The translations under genes and the position numbers were made by a program. Shown piece by piece: positions 8,582 to 17,522 of a stretch of DNA of 32,347 bases (its first letter is position 1; the number at the start of each line of letters is the position of its first letter). Origin of the DNA: Acidobacteriota bacterium. GTDB lineage: Bacteria > Acidobacteriota > Vicinamibacteria > Vicinamibacterales > UBA2999. The stretch is taken from contig JAKFYA010000030.1 of assembly GCA_021731095.1 (NCBI GenBank), positions 1 to 32,347 of the forward strand. The letters are read 5' to 3'. The notes under the pieces are model-generated. The model had not been told where the DNA came from. It did no database searches and saw nothing but the letters and a program-made list of their open reading frames with translations.

Positions 8582-9781
8582 TCAGCCGTGAAGCACGGGA
8601 GCGCCCGTGGCGCGAGCCGCCGCGCGCGTGGACAGGTCCTGGAGCGCGGCAAGCACGATGTGGTCGTCCATCTCGGTCACTTCGAAGCTGTGACCGATAC
8701 CCCGCAGCATGGTGACGTGCAGTTGCCCACCCAGGTGCTCCCGGAACTCCTGCAACCCGGCCAGCACGGCATGTCCGCCATGTCCGTCGCCGGCCTCCAG
8801 CACGTCGTCCCAGAGGGTCAGGCCGAGCCGTTCAAGGAGCGTCAGGATGCGCTCGGCGGTCGGTGGATCCAGGAACCCCTGCCGCACGGCATAACACACG
8901 TCCAGTGCCATGCCGATGGCGACGGCCTCGCCGTGGCGGAGGCGGTACCCCGACAGGGCCTCCATCTTGTGCGCCGCCCAATGACCGAAATCGAGCGGGC
9001 GGGCACTGCCCAATTCAAAGGGGTCGCCATTCCCGCAGATGTGCGCCAGGTGCAACTCGGCGGACTGGCGGATGATGGCGGGCAGCAGGACGGGGTCGTT
9101 CGCCGCAATCCGCTCGGGCGTGGCTTCGAGCGACACGAAGAAGGCCGGGTCGCGCAGCAGGGACACCTTCACGGCCTCCACCACGCCGCACACCACGTCA
9201 CGCCGGTCGAGCGATTCGATGAACCGGCTGTCGTTGAGGACGGCAAACGGGGGGACGAAGGTACCGATGAAGTTCTTCTTGTCGAACAGGTTGATCCCGT
9301 TCTTGACGGCCACACCCGAGTCGGCCTGCGCCAGGACCGTGGTGGGCATCCGCACGATCCGGATACTGCGATGGCAGAGCGCCGCGGCGAACGAGACCAT
9401 GTCGAGGACGGCCCCCCCGCCAATGACCAGCACGAACGACTGGCGATCCATGCCGGCATCATGCAGGTGCTGCAGCAGGTCGAGCGTCGGCCGCAGGTCG
9501 TTCTTGGAGGCTTCACCACCCGGGACGACGAGCGGTGGGGCGGCCAGCGTCAGGCCGCCCTCGTGGGCCGCGGCGTATGTGGCGATGTCCGCCAGGAGAG
9601 TCGGGCGGGCCGCGGCGACGCTGGCATCGACGGCGACGAACATGCGGTGGCAACGCCCTGCCTCGTCCACGCGCTGGTTCAACGCATCAAGCAGCGAGGG
9701 GTTGTCAGGCGCAAACACATCCCGCGTGTAGAAGACCGGGAAGTCGAAGCGGATGGAGAAGCCGTGGCGGACAACAGTCAT
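8582..9781 (-). CDS. eboD: 3-dehydroquinate synthase-like sugar phosphate cyclase, EboD
   Basis: VPGGEASKND, VIGGGAVLDMVSFAA, RMPTTVLAQADSGVAVKNGINLFDKKNFIGTF, LDFGHWAAHKME, HGEAVAIGM. Confidence 0.9.
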   Translation of the reverse strand: MTVVRHGFSIRFDFPVFYTRDVFAPDNPSLLDALNQRVDEAGRCHRMFVAVDASVAAARPTLLADIATYAAAHEGGLTLAAPPLVVPGGEASKNDLRPTLDLLQHLHDAGMDRQSFVLVIGGGAVLDMVSFAAALCHRSIRIVRMPTTVLAQADSGVAVKNGINLFDKKNFIGTFVPPFAVLNDSRFIESLDRRDVVCGVVEAVKVSLLRDPAFFVSLEATPERIAANDPVLLPAIIRQSAELHLAHICGNGDPFELGSARPLDFGHWAAHKMEALSGYRLRHGEAVAIGMALDVCYAVRQGFLDPPTAERILTLLERLGLTLWDDVLEAGDGHGGHAVLAGLQEFREHLGGQLHVTMLRGIGHSFEVTEMDDHIVLAALQDLSTRAAARATGAPVLHG

Positions 9782-9806
9782 GTGGGGCGGTGTACCACCG
9801 ACAATT

Positions 9807-10685
9807 CTATCGCGCCGCCGACACCATCCGGTACATGCCTTCGATATTCAGGAGTCGCATGTCGGCAAAGCCGCTCCAGTCCCGGTATTTGTCCAGGTTG
9901 ACGAGCGCCTGCGTCTCGGAGAGGGACTTGCCGGCTTTCACCTGCCGAGTCACCTGGTCCCGCAGGTCTTCCAGATACTCCCGGTGCATTTTGACGTCGG
10001 CCTTCCCGCCAACAGGGCCGTGGCCCGGCACCAGGATGTCGAAGTCCAGGGCCTCGGCCCTCGAAAGGGAGTCCAGCCACTCCGGGAAGACCGCCCCCGG
10101 GAAGTCCCTGTAGGCCAGGGACCGGACCGGGATGAAGTCGACGGCGAACAGGATGCGTTCCTTCGGGAACCGCAGAGCAATCATGCCGTCGCCATGGTTC
10201 GGACCCAGGTAGATCAGCTCCACGACCGTGCCCCCCAGCGACACCGTGCGTGTGGTGGCAAAGGCCTCGGACACGGGTGGGATGGGGGTCTGGACACGGT
10301 CGCGGACCAGGAGCACCCGCGTGGTCTCGTGACTGACAAAGGTCGCGGTATCGGAGAAGACCTGCCCTCCGGACGCGTGGTCGGCGTGACTGTGACTGTA
10401 GATGACGTACTTCACCGGCTTGCCGAACCGGGTCCGGATCTCCGCTTTCAGCCAGGCGGCGGCCTCGGCGTCAATCGGATCAGTCGCGATGACGCCGTCC
10501 GGCGTGACCGCGAAGACGGAGTAGTGACCGTTGTTGCGGAAGCGGTACACCTCACCCGCAACGCGGGTGATCTCCCGCTCGGCCGGTTGAGCTGACACAG
10601 GGGCCGCTGCCAGCAGGCCGAGCAGGAGCAGGCCTCCTGTCAGGCGCTGGCGACGGGTCGACACGGGGTGAGGTGTTCCGGTCAT
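9807..10685 (-). CDS. Secreted MBL-fold metallohydrolase
   Basis: Signal peptide ending APVSAQ; HSHADHASGG metal motif; LGPNHGDGMIAL; VPGHGPVGGK; upstream SD GGAG. Confidence 0.88.
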   Translation of the reverse strand: MTGTPHPVSTRRQRLTGGLLLLGLLAAAPVSAQPAEREITRVAGEVYRFRNNGHYSVFAVTPDGVIATDPIDAEAAAWLKAEIRTRFGKPVKYVIYSHSHADHASGGQVFSDTATFVSHETTRVLLVRDRVQTPIPPVSEAFATTRTVSLGGTVVELIYLGPNHGDGMIALRFPKERILFAVDFIPVRSLAYRDFPGAVFPEWLDSLSRAEALDFDILVPGHGPVGGKADVKMHREYLEDLRDQVTRQVKAGKSLSETQALVNLDKYRDWSGFADMRLLNIEGMYRMVSAAR

Positions 10686-10697
10686 GTCTGGTGTCTC

Positions 10698-12470
10698 CTA
10701 CGGAAGGCCCACGGCCACGACCGTGTTGCCCTGGGCAATGGCCACGAACTGCTTGCCGCTGGCCTCATACGTGAGCGGCGTGGTGACCATGGGCGCCTTC
10801 AGCGCCACTTTGGTCAGCGTGGCACCCGTGCGGGCGTCCAGCACGAGGAAATCCCGCAGAATGGCCTGGAACAGGACGTCCCCGGCTGTCACCAGGTTGC
10901 CGCCGTTGGTCGTCCCCGGGAATTCCTTCACCCACACCAGTTCGCCGGTGGCCGGATTGAAGGCCCCGATGTTCTGGGACGGTGTGACGCCCATCTTGCC
11001 CTGTTCGCCAATGCTCTGGAAGTGGCCCGGACTGCCTGGCCCCGGCTTGATCGAATTGCCAACAGGCTTGGTCTTGATCGACCACGCATCGTTCTTGCCC
11101 GTGACATACAGGAATCCGGTGCGTGGACTGAAGGATGACGAGCCACGATTCGGACCACCCAGCAGGCCCGGCGAGGTGATGACGAACTCGTTCACCTGCC
11201 AGGGGTGGAAACTGGGCCGGCGCAGTTTGGCCAGCTCCGGGTCGCTGATCTTCGGATACGTGGCGCAGAAGGGCTGCTGGGGGACGTAACGGGCCGAGTA
11301 GGGGATCGGCTGCGTCGGCCACGGCTGCTCGCCAGGCAGGTCGGTCTTGGTGGGGACCGGCGTTTCCACGATGGGGAAGATCGGTTCGCCGGTCTGGCGG
11401 TTCAGCGCGTAGACATAACAGGTCTTGGCCTGGGAGGCGAGGCCCTTGACCGGCTTGCCATCAACGGTGATGTCGAACAGTGTCGGGCCCGTCATCAGGT
11501 CCCAGTCCCAGATGTCGTGGTGAATGGCCTGGAAGTGCCACTTCAGCTTGCCGGTGTTCAGGTCCAGCGCGACGACCGAGTTCGTGAACAGGTTGACGCC
11601 CTTGCGCGACGAGCCGTCGTAGTTGGGTGAAGGATTCGACACGTTCGCATACAGCAGGCCAAGTTCGGGATCAATCGAGGGCTGCGTCCAGATGCCGCCG
11701 CCCTGGCGGAGTGGCCCGCTCCAGGTGTCCTTGGCCAGCTCCCAGCCATCATCGGTGGGGTTCTGCGGCACCGTGCGGAACACCCACTTGGTGCGGCCCG
11801 TCCTGGCATCGACGGCGACAATGAGGCCACCACTGATCAGGCTGTCGGCCACAGCACTGCCGACGTAGATCGTCCCGTTGTAATAGGTGGGCGCCGACTG
11901 GATGAGGTAGCCCACCGCCTCGGGGTCGAAGTCCTTCGTGTACTTGTCCGGGTCCTTGAAGTCGAGCGCGTCCTTGATGACTGTCGCCACGCCACCCTTG
12001 CCGAAGGTCTCGACCGGCTTGCCGGTCTTCGCATCGACGGCAATCAGGGAGTCCTGCCCGACCGCGAAGATCTTGCCGTCACCGTAGGCCGGACCACGGC
12101 CGTTGCTCTTCAGCGTGGGCTCCACGTCGTTCTGCCACTTGAGCTGCCCGGTGGCCGCGTCGAGCGCCATGAGCCTGGACCCGGAGTTCAGGAACATCAC
12201 ACCGTCCACGACGAGCGGCGTCGCGGTGCCGATGTTGGCGCCCTTGGGCAGTTCGTAGGTCCACTTGATGGTGACCTTGCCAGCCGTGGTCGTGTTGATC
12301 TGGGTCAACTGCGAAAAGCGGCTGTTCCGCAGATCCAGATTGTGCAGCGGCCAGTCGCCGGGCCTGGCATCAGTGGAACCCGCGCCCTGTGCCAGAGCCG
12401 GTGCGCCGCCGGCCATCAGCATGGCCGCAGCGCACAACGAGGTAAGGGTGGTCTTTGCGAATAGGTGCAT
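10698..12470 (-). CDS. PQQ-dependent dehydrogenase (methanol/ethanol-type quinoprotein), secreted
   Basis: Signal peptide ending APALAQ; repeated VVDGVMFLNSGSRLMALDAATGQLKWQ and DARTGRTKWVFR propeller blades; IHHDIWDWDLMTGPTLFDITVDG; SD AGGAG before ATG. Confidence 0.9.
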   Translation of the reverse strand: MHLFAKTTLTSLCAAAMLMAGGAPALAQGAGSTDARPGDWPLHNLDLRNSRFSQLTQINTTTAGKVTIKWTYELPKGANIGTATPLVVDGVMFLNSGSRLMALDAATGQLKWQNDVEPTLKSNGRGPAYGDGKIFAVGQDSLIAVDAKTGKPVETFGKGGVATVIKDALDFKDPDKYTKDFDPEAVGYLIQSAPTYYNGTIYVGSAVADSLISGGLIVAVDARTGRTKWVFRTVPQNPTDDGWELAKDTWSGPLRQGGGIWTQPSIDPELGLLYANVSNPSPNYDGSSRKGVNLFTNSVVALDLNTGKLKWHFQAIHHDIWDWDLMTGPTLFDITVDGKPVKGLASQAKTCYVYALNRQTGEPIFPIVETPVPTKTDLPGEQPWPTQPIPYSARYVPQQPFCATYPKISDPELAKLRRPSFHPWQVNEFVITSPGLLGGPNRGSSSFSPRTGFLYVTGKNDAWSIKTKPVGNSIKPGPGSPGHFQSIGEQGKMGVTPSQNIGAFNPATGELVWVKEFPGTTNGGNLVTAGDVLFQAILRDFLVLDARTGATLTKVALKAPMVTTPLTYEASGKQFVAIAQGNTVVAVGLP

Positions 12471-12493
12471 CAGTTCACTCCTGAGTCGGTGCT

Positions 12494-13363
12494 CTATCTC
12501 GTAGGATTGTCGGAAACGTGCGTGCGCTTGCGTGCCAGCAGATCGGCCGTCTGAGCTGCGGCCTCCCGCACCAGATAGCCCATCTTCGGGTGCGAGGGTT
12601 CGAGGTCCGGCTCGAGACCGTGGCGACGGAGGGCCTCCGTCGTGCTCGGGCCAATGGAGGCGATGACGGTGGTGGCCAGCGCGGCGCGAAGCGCTGGCTC
12701 AAGGCCGAGGTCGCGCGCGACCTGCCACAGGTGGTCCACCTGCACGCCGGTGGTGAGCAGCATCACATCGACCGTGCCAGCGATCAGGCTGCGTACGGCC
12801 TGCCGGAGCGGCTCCAGATCGACCGGAAGCGCCCAGCGATAGACCGGCACCGTCGTGACCACCGCCCCGCGTGCTTCGAGCGCCTCGACGAGGGCGTCAC
12901 TCGGGGCGCCGTATTCCTGAACACAGACCCGCAACCCGGTCAGGGGCGTGCCGTGCAGTGCGCCATCCAGCGCCGTCAGCACCTCGCGCCAGGTATTCGG
13001 CTCGGCCGCCACGGTCCATGCGGGGACGGCCACCTCACGCAGGACGGCCAGTGGCTTGGGCCCGCGGGCGACAACCCGTGTGGCTGCCAGTGCCGTCCTG
13101 ACGCGCTCGGGGCCGTGGATGACGCCGACTGCGTCGAGCAGGGCACGGGCGCCCACACCCGTGAGCAGGATCACGATGTCCAGCTCACCCGCAATCAGCG
13201 CCTCGCCAAAGGCCCGGACGGCCGGGGCCGCGTCGACCGGGACCTCGCGAAGCGCCGGTGCGACGGTGGCTTCGCCACCAAACGTCCGGATCAGCGTGCC
13301 GACTTCTACCGCGCGGCGACTCTCGAGGGCCAGGACCCGCGCCTGTCCGAAACTGGGTGTCAT
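12494..13363 (-). CDS. hemD: Uroporphyrinogen-III synthase (HemD-like)
   Basis: VLALESRRAVEVGTLIRTFGGEATVAPALREVP; LLTGVGARALLDAVG; VARGPKPLAVLRE; VCVQEYGAPSDALVEALEARGAVVTTVPVYRW; VIASIGPSTTEALRRHGLEPD. Confidence 0.88.
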   Translation of the reverse strand: MTPSFGQARVLALESRRAVEVGTLIRTFGGEATVAPALREVPVDAAPAVRAFGEALIAGELDIVILLTGVGARALLDAVGVIHGPERVRTALAATRVVARGPKPLAVLREVAVPAWTVAAEPNTWREVLTALDGALHGTPLTGLRVCVQEYGAPSDALVEALEARGAVVTTVPVYRWALPVDLEPLRQAVRSLIAGTVDVMLLTTGVQVDHLWQVARDLGLEPALRAALATTVIASIGPSTTEALRRHGLEPDLEPSHPKMGYLVREAAAQTADLLARKRTHVSDNPTR

Positions 13364-14469
13364 AGGAGATAGCCCGACAAGGTTGCCAGCGTAAGCGCCA
13401 CGCCGGCAAAGGCGATGGCCAGTTCGGTGCGACGGAGCGCCAGCAGGCCGGCCAGTGCCACGACTGCCGCGGCGCTCAGGACCTGCCAGGAGAACTCTTC
13501 CATTCGTGGTTCCGGCGGCAGGCTGGTGACGCGTCGTCGCGCCGCGTCGATGATGACATTCGACAGGTTGACGTCGGTGTCGCGGTCCAGTTCCAGATAG
13601 GTGCCGCCCGTGGCCGTGGCAATCTGGCGAAGCGACCCGCGATCAAGCGTGGAGTGCACCGGTGACGGCGGTGGCGGGGCCTCGCGGGCCCCGGACGGAA
13701 TCACCGGTGGCGGCTCTGGAATGATGCCGCCGGCCATGGTCCCCACGCCGACGACCATCACGGGAATACTCCGGTCGCGGCACCGCTTCAGCGACTGCTC
13801 GACGACCCCGCTCCAGGACTGTCCGTCGCTGATCAGGACGAACAGTGGCGCGTTCTTCGACTTGCCGCGAATCTCCGCGTCCTTGTCGATGACACGCATG
13901 CCCCAGTCGATGCCCAGCTCGATGTTGGTGTCCCAGGTCGTCTCGTCTTCGATCGGGAACGGCGACTTCTCGCTCAGGTTGTCGAGAAAGAAGAAGTAGG
14001 TGTTCGGGTCCCGAGTCAGACGGACCTGCGGCGCGGCAATGCGGGCGAACAGCGTCAGCGCGATCCGGTCATCGTCCCATCGCAGGGCATCCCCCATCAC
14101 CCGCAGGAAACGGACCGACCGTTGCCAGCGGTCTCCGGGGACGTCTTTCACGTGCATCGAGGCAGACCCGTCCAGCAGAATCACCAGATCGATGCCGCCC
14201 TTCCGGACCAGCGATGCCACGACGCCAGGACGGGCCAGCGCCACGACAATCAGGGCCGTGGCCAGAATCAGGCAGAGAGGGAACAGGGCAGGGCCCAGGA
14301 CTGGAAAGTGTTCCAGGACCGGCACCTGCCGCGCCCTCGACAGGCGTCGCGCGTCGCGCTGTCGCACCTGGACGCGACGCAACCAGAGGATGAGCAGCAG
14401 GCCTGGGGCGAGCAGCAGCCACAGCCACAGCGGCTCGGCAAACTGAATCGTCTCAAGGTTGAACGTCAA
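13360..14469 (-). CDS. VWA domain protein (BatA/BatB-like), membrane anchored
   Basis: VILLDGSASMHV MIDAS (DxSxS), VLISDGQSWSG, N- and C-terminal TM segments; ATGA overlap with hemD. Confidence 0.85.
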   Translation of the reverse strand: MTFNLETIQFAEPLWLWLLLAPGLLLILWLRRVQVRQRDARRLSRARQVPVLEHFPVLGPALFPLCLILATALIVVALARPGVVASLVRKGGIDLVILLDGSASMHVKDVPGDRWQRSVRFLRVMGDALRWDDDRIALTLFARIAAPQVRLTRDPNTYFFFLDNLSEKSPFPIEDETTWDTNIELGIDWGMRVIDKDAEIRGKSKNAPLFVLISDGQSWSGVVEQSLKRCRDRSIPVMVVGVGTMAGGIIPEPPPVIPSGAREAPPPPSPVHSTLDRGSLRQIATATGGTYLELDRDTDVNLSNVIIDAARRRVTSLPPEPRMEEFSWQVLSAAAVVALAGLLALRRTELAIAFAGVALTLATLSGYLL

Positions 14470-14476
14470 CGACCAG

Positions 14477-15178
14477 CTACCCCTTTCGCTGACGTGCGGC
14501 GCCGGAACCGGCCTTCATGAGCTCGCCACGCTCTTCCGGACGCAGCGGGACAATGACATTGAACTGGTCGGACTTCTCATCCGAGGGGGGAGACCCCTTC
14601 TCTCCGTGGACCGAGGGCGGTGCCGGGTCCTTGCCCGGTCCTGCAGCCTTGGAATCGCCGCTCCCAGCTTTGGTCTTGGCCACGACATTTCGCAGTCGGA
14701 CCACATACTCGTAGTTGAAGGCCCCGTCCTGGTGGGACGGGGCGCGCTTGAGCAGCATGGCGTAGATGCGGAGCACGCCATCGAGGTCCTGGGCGCCCTC
14801 CTGCCCGACACGCTTGCCAACCACGCTCCGGAACTTTGCATTGCCGGACAGGAACACCAGGTCTGGGCTGGCGACGGCTTCGCCGAGGTCGGCCTCCTTC
14901 GACGGGACGCTGGCGTAGTCGCCTCGCCAGTAAGCCAGCTTCGCGCGCTGTTCCCGGATGTCGGTCACCAGCGCTGTGCCGAGTACCGGCAGGCGAGACG
15001 CCTGACCCAGGCTCTCCATGACGTGCGCGTACTCCGCATCGGCCACATCGGGCTGAAGTGTGGCCAGGCGCGTCTCGGCGCCGGCGAGTTGGCGCTCGAC
15101 TGTCGCGGCGCTGCGGACCAGCGCGCCAGCGCCCAGCAGGACGACTGCGAGAATGACGTGTCCGAGGGTGGTCTTCAC
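14477..15178 (-). CDS. Hypothetical protein of the MoxR/VWA locus
   Basis: N-terminal TM (HVILAVVLLGAGALV), alpha-helical middle, Pro/Lys/Ser-rich linker; conserved operon position between two VWA genes. Confidence 0.6.
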   Translation of the reverse strand: MKTTLGHVILAVVLLGAGALVRSAATVERQLAGAETRLATLQPDVADAEYAHVMESLGQASRLPVLGTALVTDIREQRAKLAYWRGDYASVPSKEADLGEAVASPDLVFLSGNAKFRSVVGKRVGQEGAQDLDGVLRIYAMLLKRAPSHQDGAFNYEYVVRLRNVVAKTKAGSGDSKAAGPGKDPAPPSVHGEKGSPPSDEKSDQFNVIVPLRPEERGELMKAGSGAARQRKG

Positions 15179-15200
15179 AGGTGTCTCCTTCGGGGACGCA

Positions 15201-16319
15201 CTACGGGAATGTCCTGAAGAACGGGACGGACAGCATCAGGGTGAGCCCAAGCGTCCAGAACGTGGCGGCGGCCAGCGCGAACGGTCCGAACCAGGGGCGC
15301 TGCGTGACGTACTGTTTCACGTCGATCCGTCCGGTCGAGGCGCGGTCGACGTCGCGGATGGCCTGAAGGATGGTGCTTTCGCTCGCGGCCGCGTAGAAAC
15401 GTCCGCCTGTCTGTTCAACGGCCGTCTTCCAGACCGTATCCGGAATGATTTGCCCCATCGACTTGTCGTGATTGATCCGGACGAAATACACGGGAATCTT
15501 CGCTTTGATGGCGCCGTCCACCACCTGCTTGACCGAGGTGCCCTGGCTGATGACGCCGGCGTCTTCGCCGTCGCTGAACAGCAGGAGAATGTTGCCGGAC
15601 GCGTCGAGGTAGTTGAAGTTCTTGAAGAGGCGGGTGCCCTCCTCGATGGCCCTGGAAATGATGGTGCCCTGATCGGGGAAGCGGAGGAACTCGCCGAAGT
15701 CACCGATGAGCGACAGGCTGAGCAGGATGTTGTCGTAGTCGTTGGTGAACGGTGTCACCACATACGCCTGGTCACCAAATTCCACCAGGGCCATCAGGTC
15801 GCGATACTTGCCCTCCATGCGCAGTCGGATGAAGCGCTCCGCCGCTGCGACGGTGGTGAAGAACGCCGCGTCTGACGTGCCGCTCGGGCGCCCGGTCGTC
15901 TGTCGCAAGGTCGGCGCGTCGAACCAGCGCACCATGCTGGTCGATGCGTCGATCATCAGACAGATGCGCCGGCCCGGAAAGGCCATGCGCTTCTGGGACA
16001 GCGACGTATAGGGATCGGCCAGTGCGAGGATGAAGCAGGGAATGCCGGCCAGGATCAGCAGGAGCGGCGTGTGGCGCAGCCAGGCCATCCGGGACGAGTC
16101 CAGCCCCGTCAGCAACGCAGGCAGGGCCACGCGCGTCTGGCGCTGGCGGTTCCGGAACAGCGTACGAGCCAGCCACAGCAGGGCCACCATGGCCAGTGCC
16201 GTCACCAGCGCGAGCCAGGCCACGTCACGATGCCAGAAGTGCAGGTCCGCCAGGCGCGTGTCCCGCCATTCGACGAGGCGCTCCGAGACGAAGGCGGCGA
16301 CGGTGACTACTGAACCCAC
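15201..16319 (-). CDS. VWA domain protein (BatA/BatB-like)
   Basis: ICLMIDASTSMVRWF MIDAS, LLLFSDGEDAGVISQG, TM segments (WLALVTALAMVALLWLA; LLILAGIPCFILAL). Confidence 0.85.
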   Translation of the reverse strand: MGSVVTVAAFVSERLVEWRDTRLADLHFWHRDVAWLALVTALAMVALLWLARTLFRNRQRQTRVALPALLTGLDSSRMAWLRHTPLLLILAGIPCFILALADPYTSLSQKRMAFPGRRICLMIDASTSMVRWFDAPTLRQTTGRPSGTSDAAFFTTVAAAERFIRLRMEGKYRDLMALVEFGDQAYVVTPFTNDYDNILLSLSLIGDFGEFLRFPDQGTIISRAIEEGTRLFKNFNYLDASGNILLLFSDGEDAGVISQGTSVKQVVDGAIKAKIPVYFVRINHDKSMGQIIPDTVWKTAVEQTGGRFYAAASESTILQAIRDVDRASTGRIDVKQYVTQRPWFGPFALAAATFWTLGLTLMLSVPFFRTFP

Positions 16320-17518
16320 GCGCGGCGTCCAGCTCCGGGCAGTGACTGGGTCAGATTGCGGAGGGCCTGCGCCAGCAGGCTGTAGTGCCGGCGCACGACG
16401 GCGGCCGCGCGCTGGGCTCCGGCCAGCGCCTCGTCCAGGTCGGCGCTGCCGAGGTCGCGGCTGTACGCCGCGCTGTCAAAGGTCGCCAGTGCGCGTTCGA
16501 GTTCCGCGAGCGTCGCGCTGTCGCCCTCGCCGTCTTCGAGGCGTCGGGCTCTCGCCAGGGCCACGGTCCGTGCCGTCGCCGCGCCTGACACGGCCGCGGC
16601 TCGACCCGGTCGCAAGGGGCTGGTCACCACGAGCCGGCCTTCACCGGCGACCGTCGTGCGGGTGCGTGGCGTCTGGGAGGCATGGCCCTGCACCGCATAG
16701 GCCGCAGCGATGCGCAGGGGCGCCAGCGCCTGTTGGGCCAGGTCGGCGGTCCAGCCGTCGCTCTGGCGGGCGCGCGCCACCTCGTTGAGTGCGCGCACAA
16801 CGGCGGCCATCACCGCGTAGTCGGGCGCGAGGGCCACGGCGCGCTGGGTCTTCCTCTCACGACGCGAGACGGCCCGCACGGCGCCCCACACGAGCAGCAG
16901 TCCGCCGACGGCCAGCAGGGCGAGGCCGGTGACGTCGAGCATGCTGGCGCGGAACTGCCGGGCCTCGATGGCCTTGAAGGTGTCGGGCGCCCGGTCGCGA
17001 ATGTCCGACGCGCCGAAGGGCACCAGTGACAGGATGCGTACCTGGTGCGGTGGCAGCGTGTAGTTCCTGTCGCGCGTCTCGATGGCGGCCGACTCGGCAC
17101 TCACACGACTCTGGACACGGTAGGGCACCACGAGCGAGGGGAGGGGCACATCCCGGCCGAAGTCCTCGCCGATGTACCGCAACGTGTATTCGTACTGGAA
17201 GAAGCGCTGCGCCGCGGTCTTCAGGTCCGCGGCGTGACTGCCTCCGGTCACCTCGAATGGCACCAGCTGCACCACCGAAGGGTCCAGGCGTGACTGATCC
17301 GGCACGACCGTTGTGCCGACGGTCTCGATGACCGCGCAGGTCAGGACCAGCGAGAACGTATCGCCCACGCGCACGGCGCTGGCGCTGGTTCGCCACCAGC
17401 ACTGGATGGGCTCGACCGAGACGGCCTGCGTGGCGGGGCTCGGACCCGACTGTGCAAAGGCCAGGGACGTGGTCAGCAGCAGGCCGGCGGCCACGAGGAA
17501 CGAGGGCGTTGTGGGCAT
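16307..17518 (-). CDS. BatD-like/hypothetical membrane protein with N-terminal signal peptide
   Basis: ATG at 17518 (MPTTPSFLVAAGLLLTTSLAFAQ) replaces the ORF start at 17785; VRVGDTFSLVLTCAVIET, extracytoplasmic region then TM LDVTGLALLAVGGLLLVWGAV; located between DUF58 and VWA genes. Confidence 0.7.
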   Translation of the reverse strand: MPTTPSFLVAAGLLLTTSLAFAQSGPSPATQAVSVEPIQCWWRTSASAVRVGDTFSLVLTCAVIETVGTTVVPDQSRLDPSVVQLVPFEVTGGSHAADLKTAAQRFFQYEYTLRYIGEDFGRDVPLPSLVVPYRVQSRVSAESAAIETRDRNYTLPPHQVRILSLVPFGASDIRDRAPDTFKAIEARQFRASMLDVTGLALLAVGGLLLVWGAVRAVSRRERKTQRAVALAPDYAVMAAVVRALNEVARARQSDGWTADLAQQALAPLRIAAAYAVQGHASQTPRTRTTVAGEGRLVVTSPLRPGRAAAVSGAATARTVALARARRLEDGEGDSATLAELERALATFDSAAYSRDLGSADLDEALAGAQRAAAVVRRHYSLLAQALRNLTQSLPGAGRRAWVQ

Positions 17519-17522
17519 GGTG

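Noticed and set aside
8582-9781. Housekeeping 3-dehydroquinate synthase (aroB)
   Set aside because: Flanked by eboE/eboC and has non-canonical substitutions near the metal site; assigned to EboD instead
8564-9901. 445-aa plus-strand ORF antisense to eboD
   Set aside because: Low-complexity GC-driven translation with no domain signature; eboD motifs are clear on the other strand
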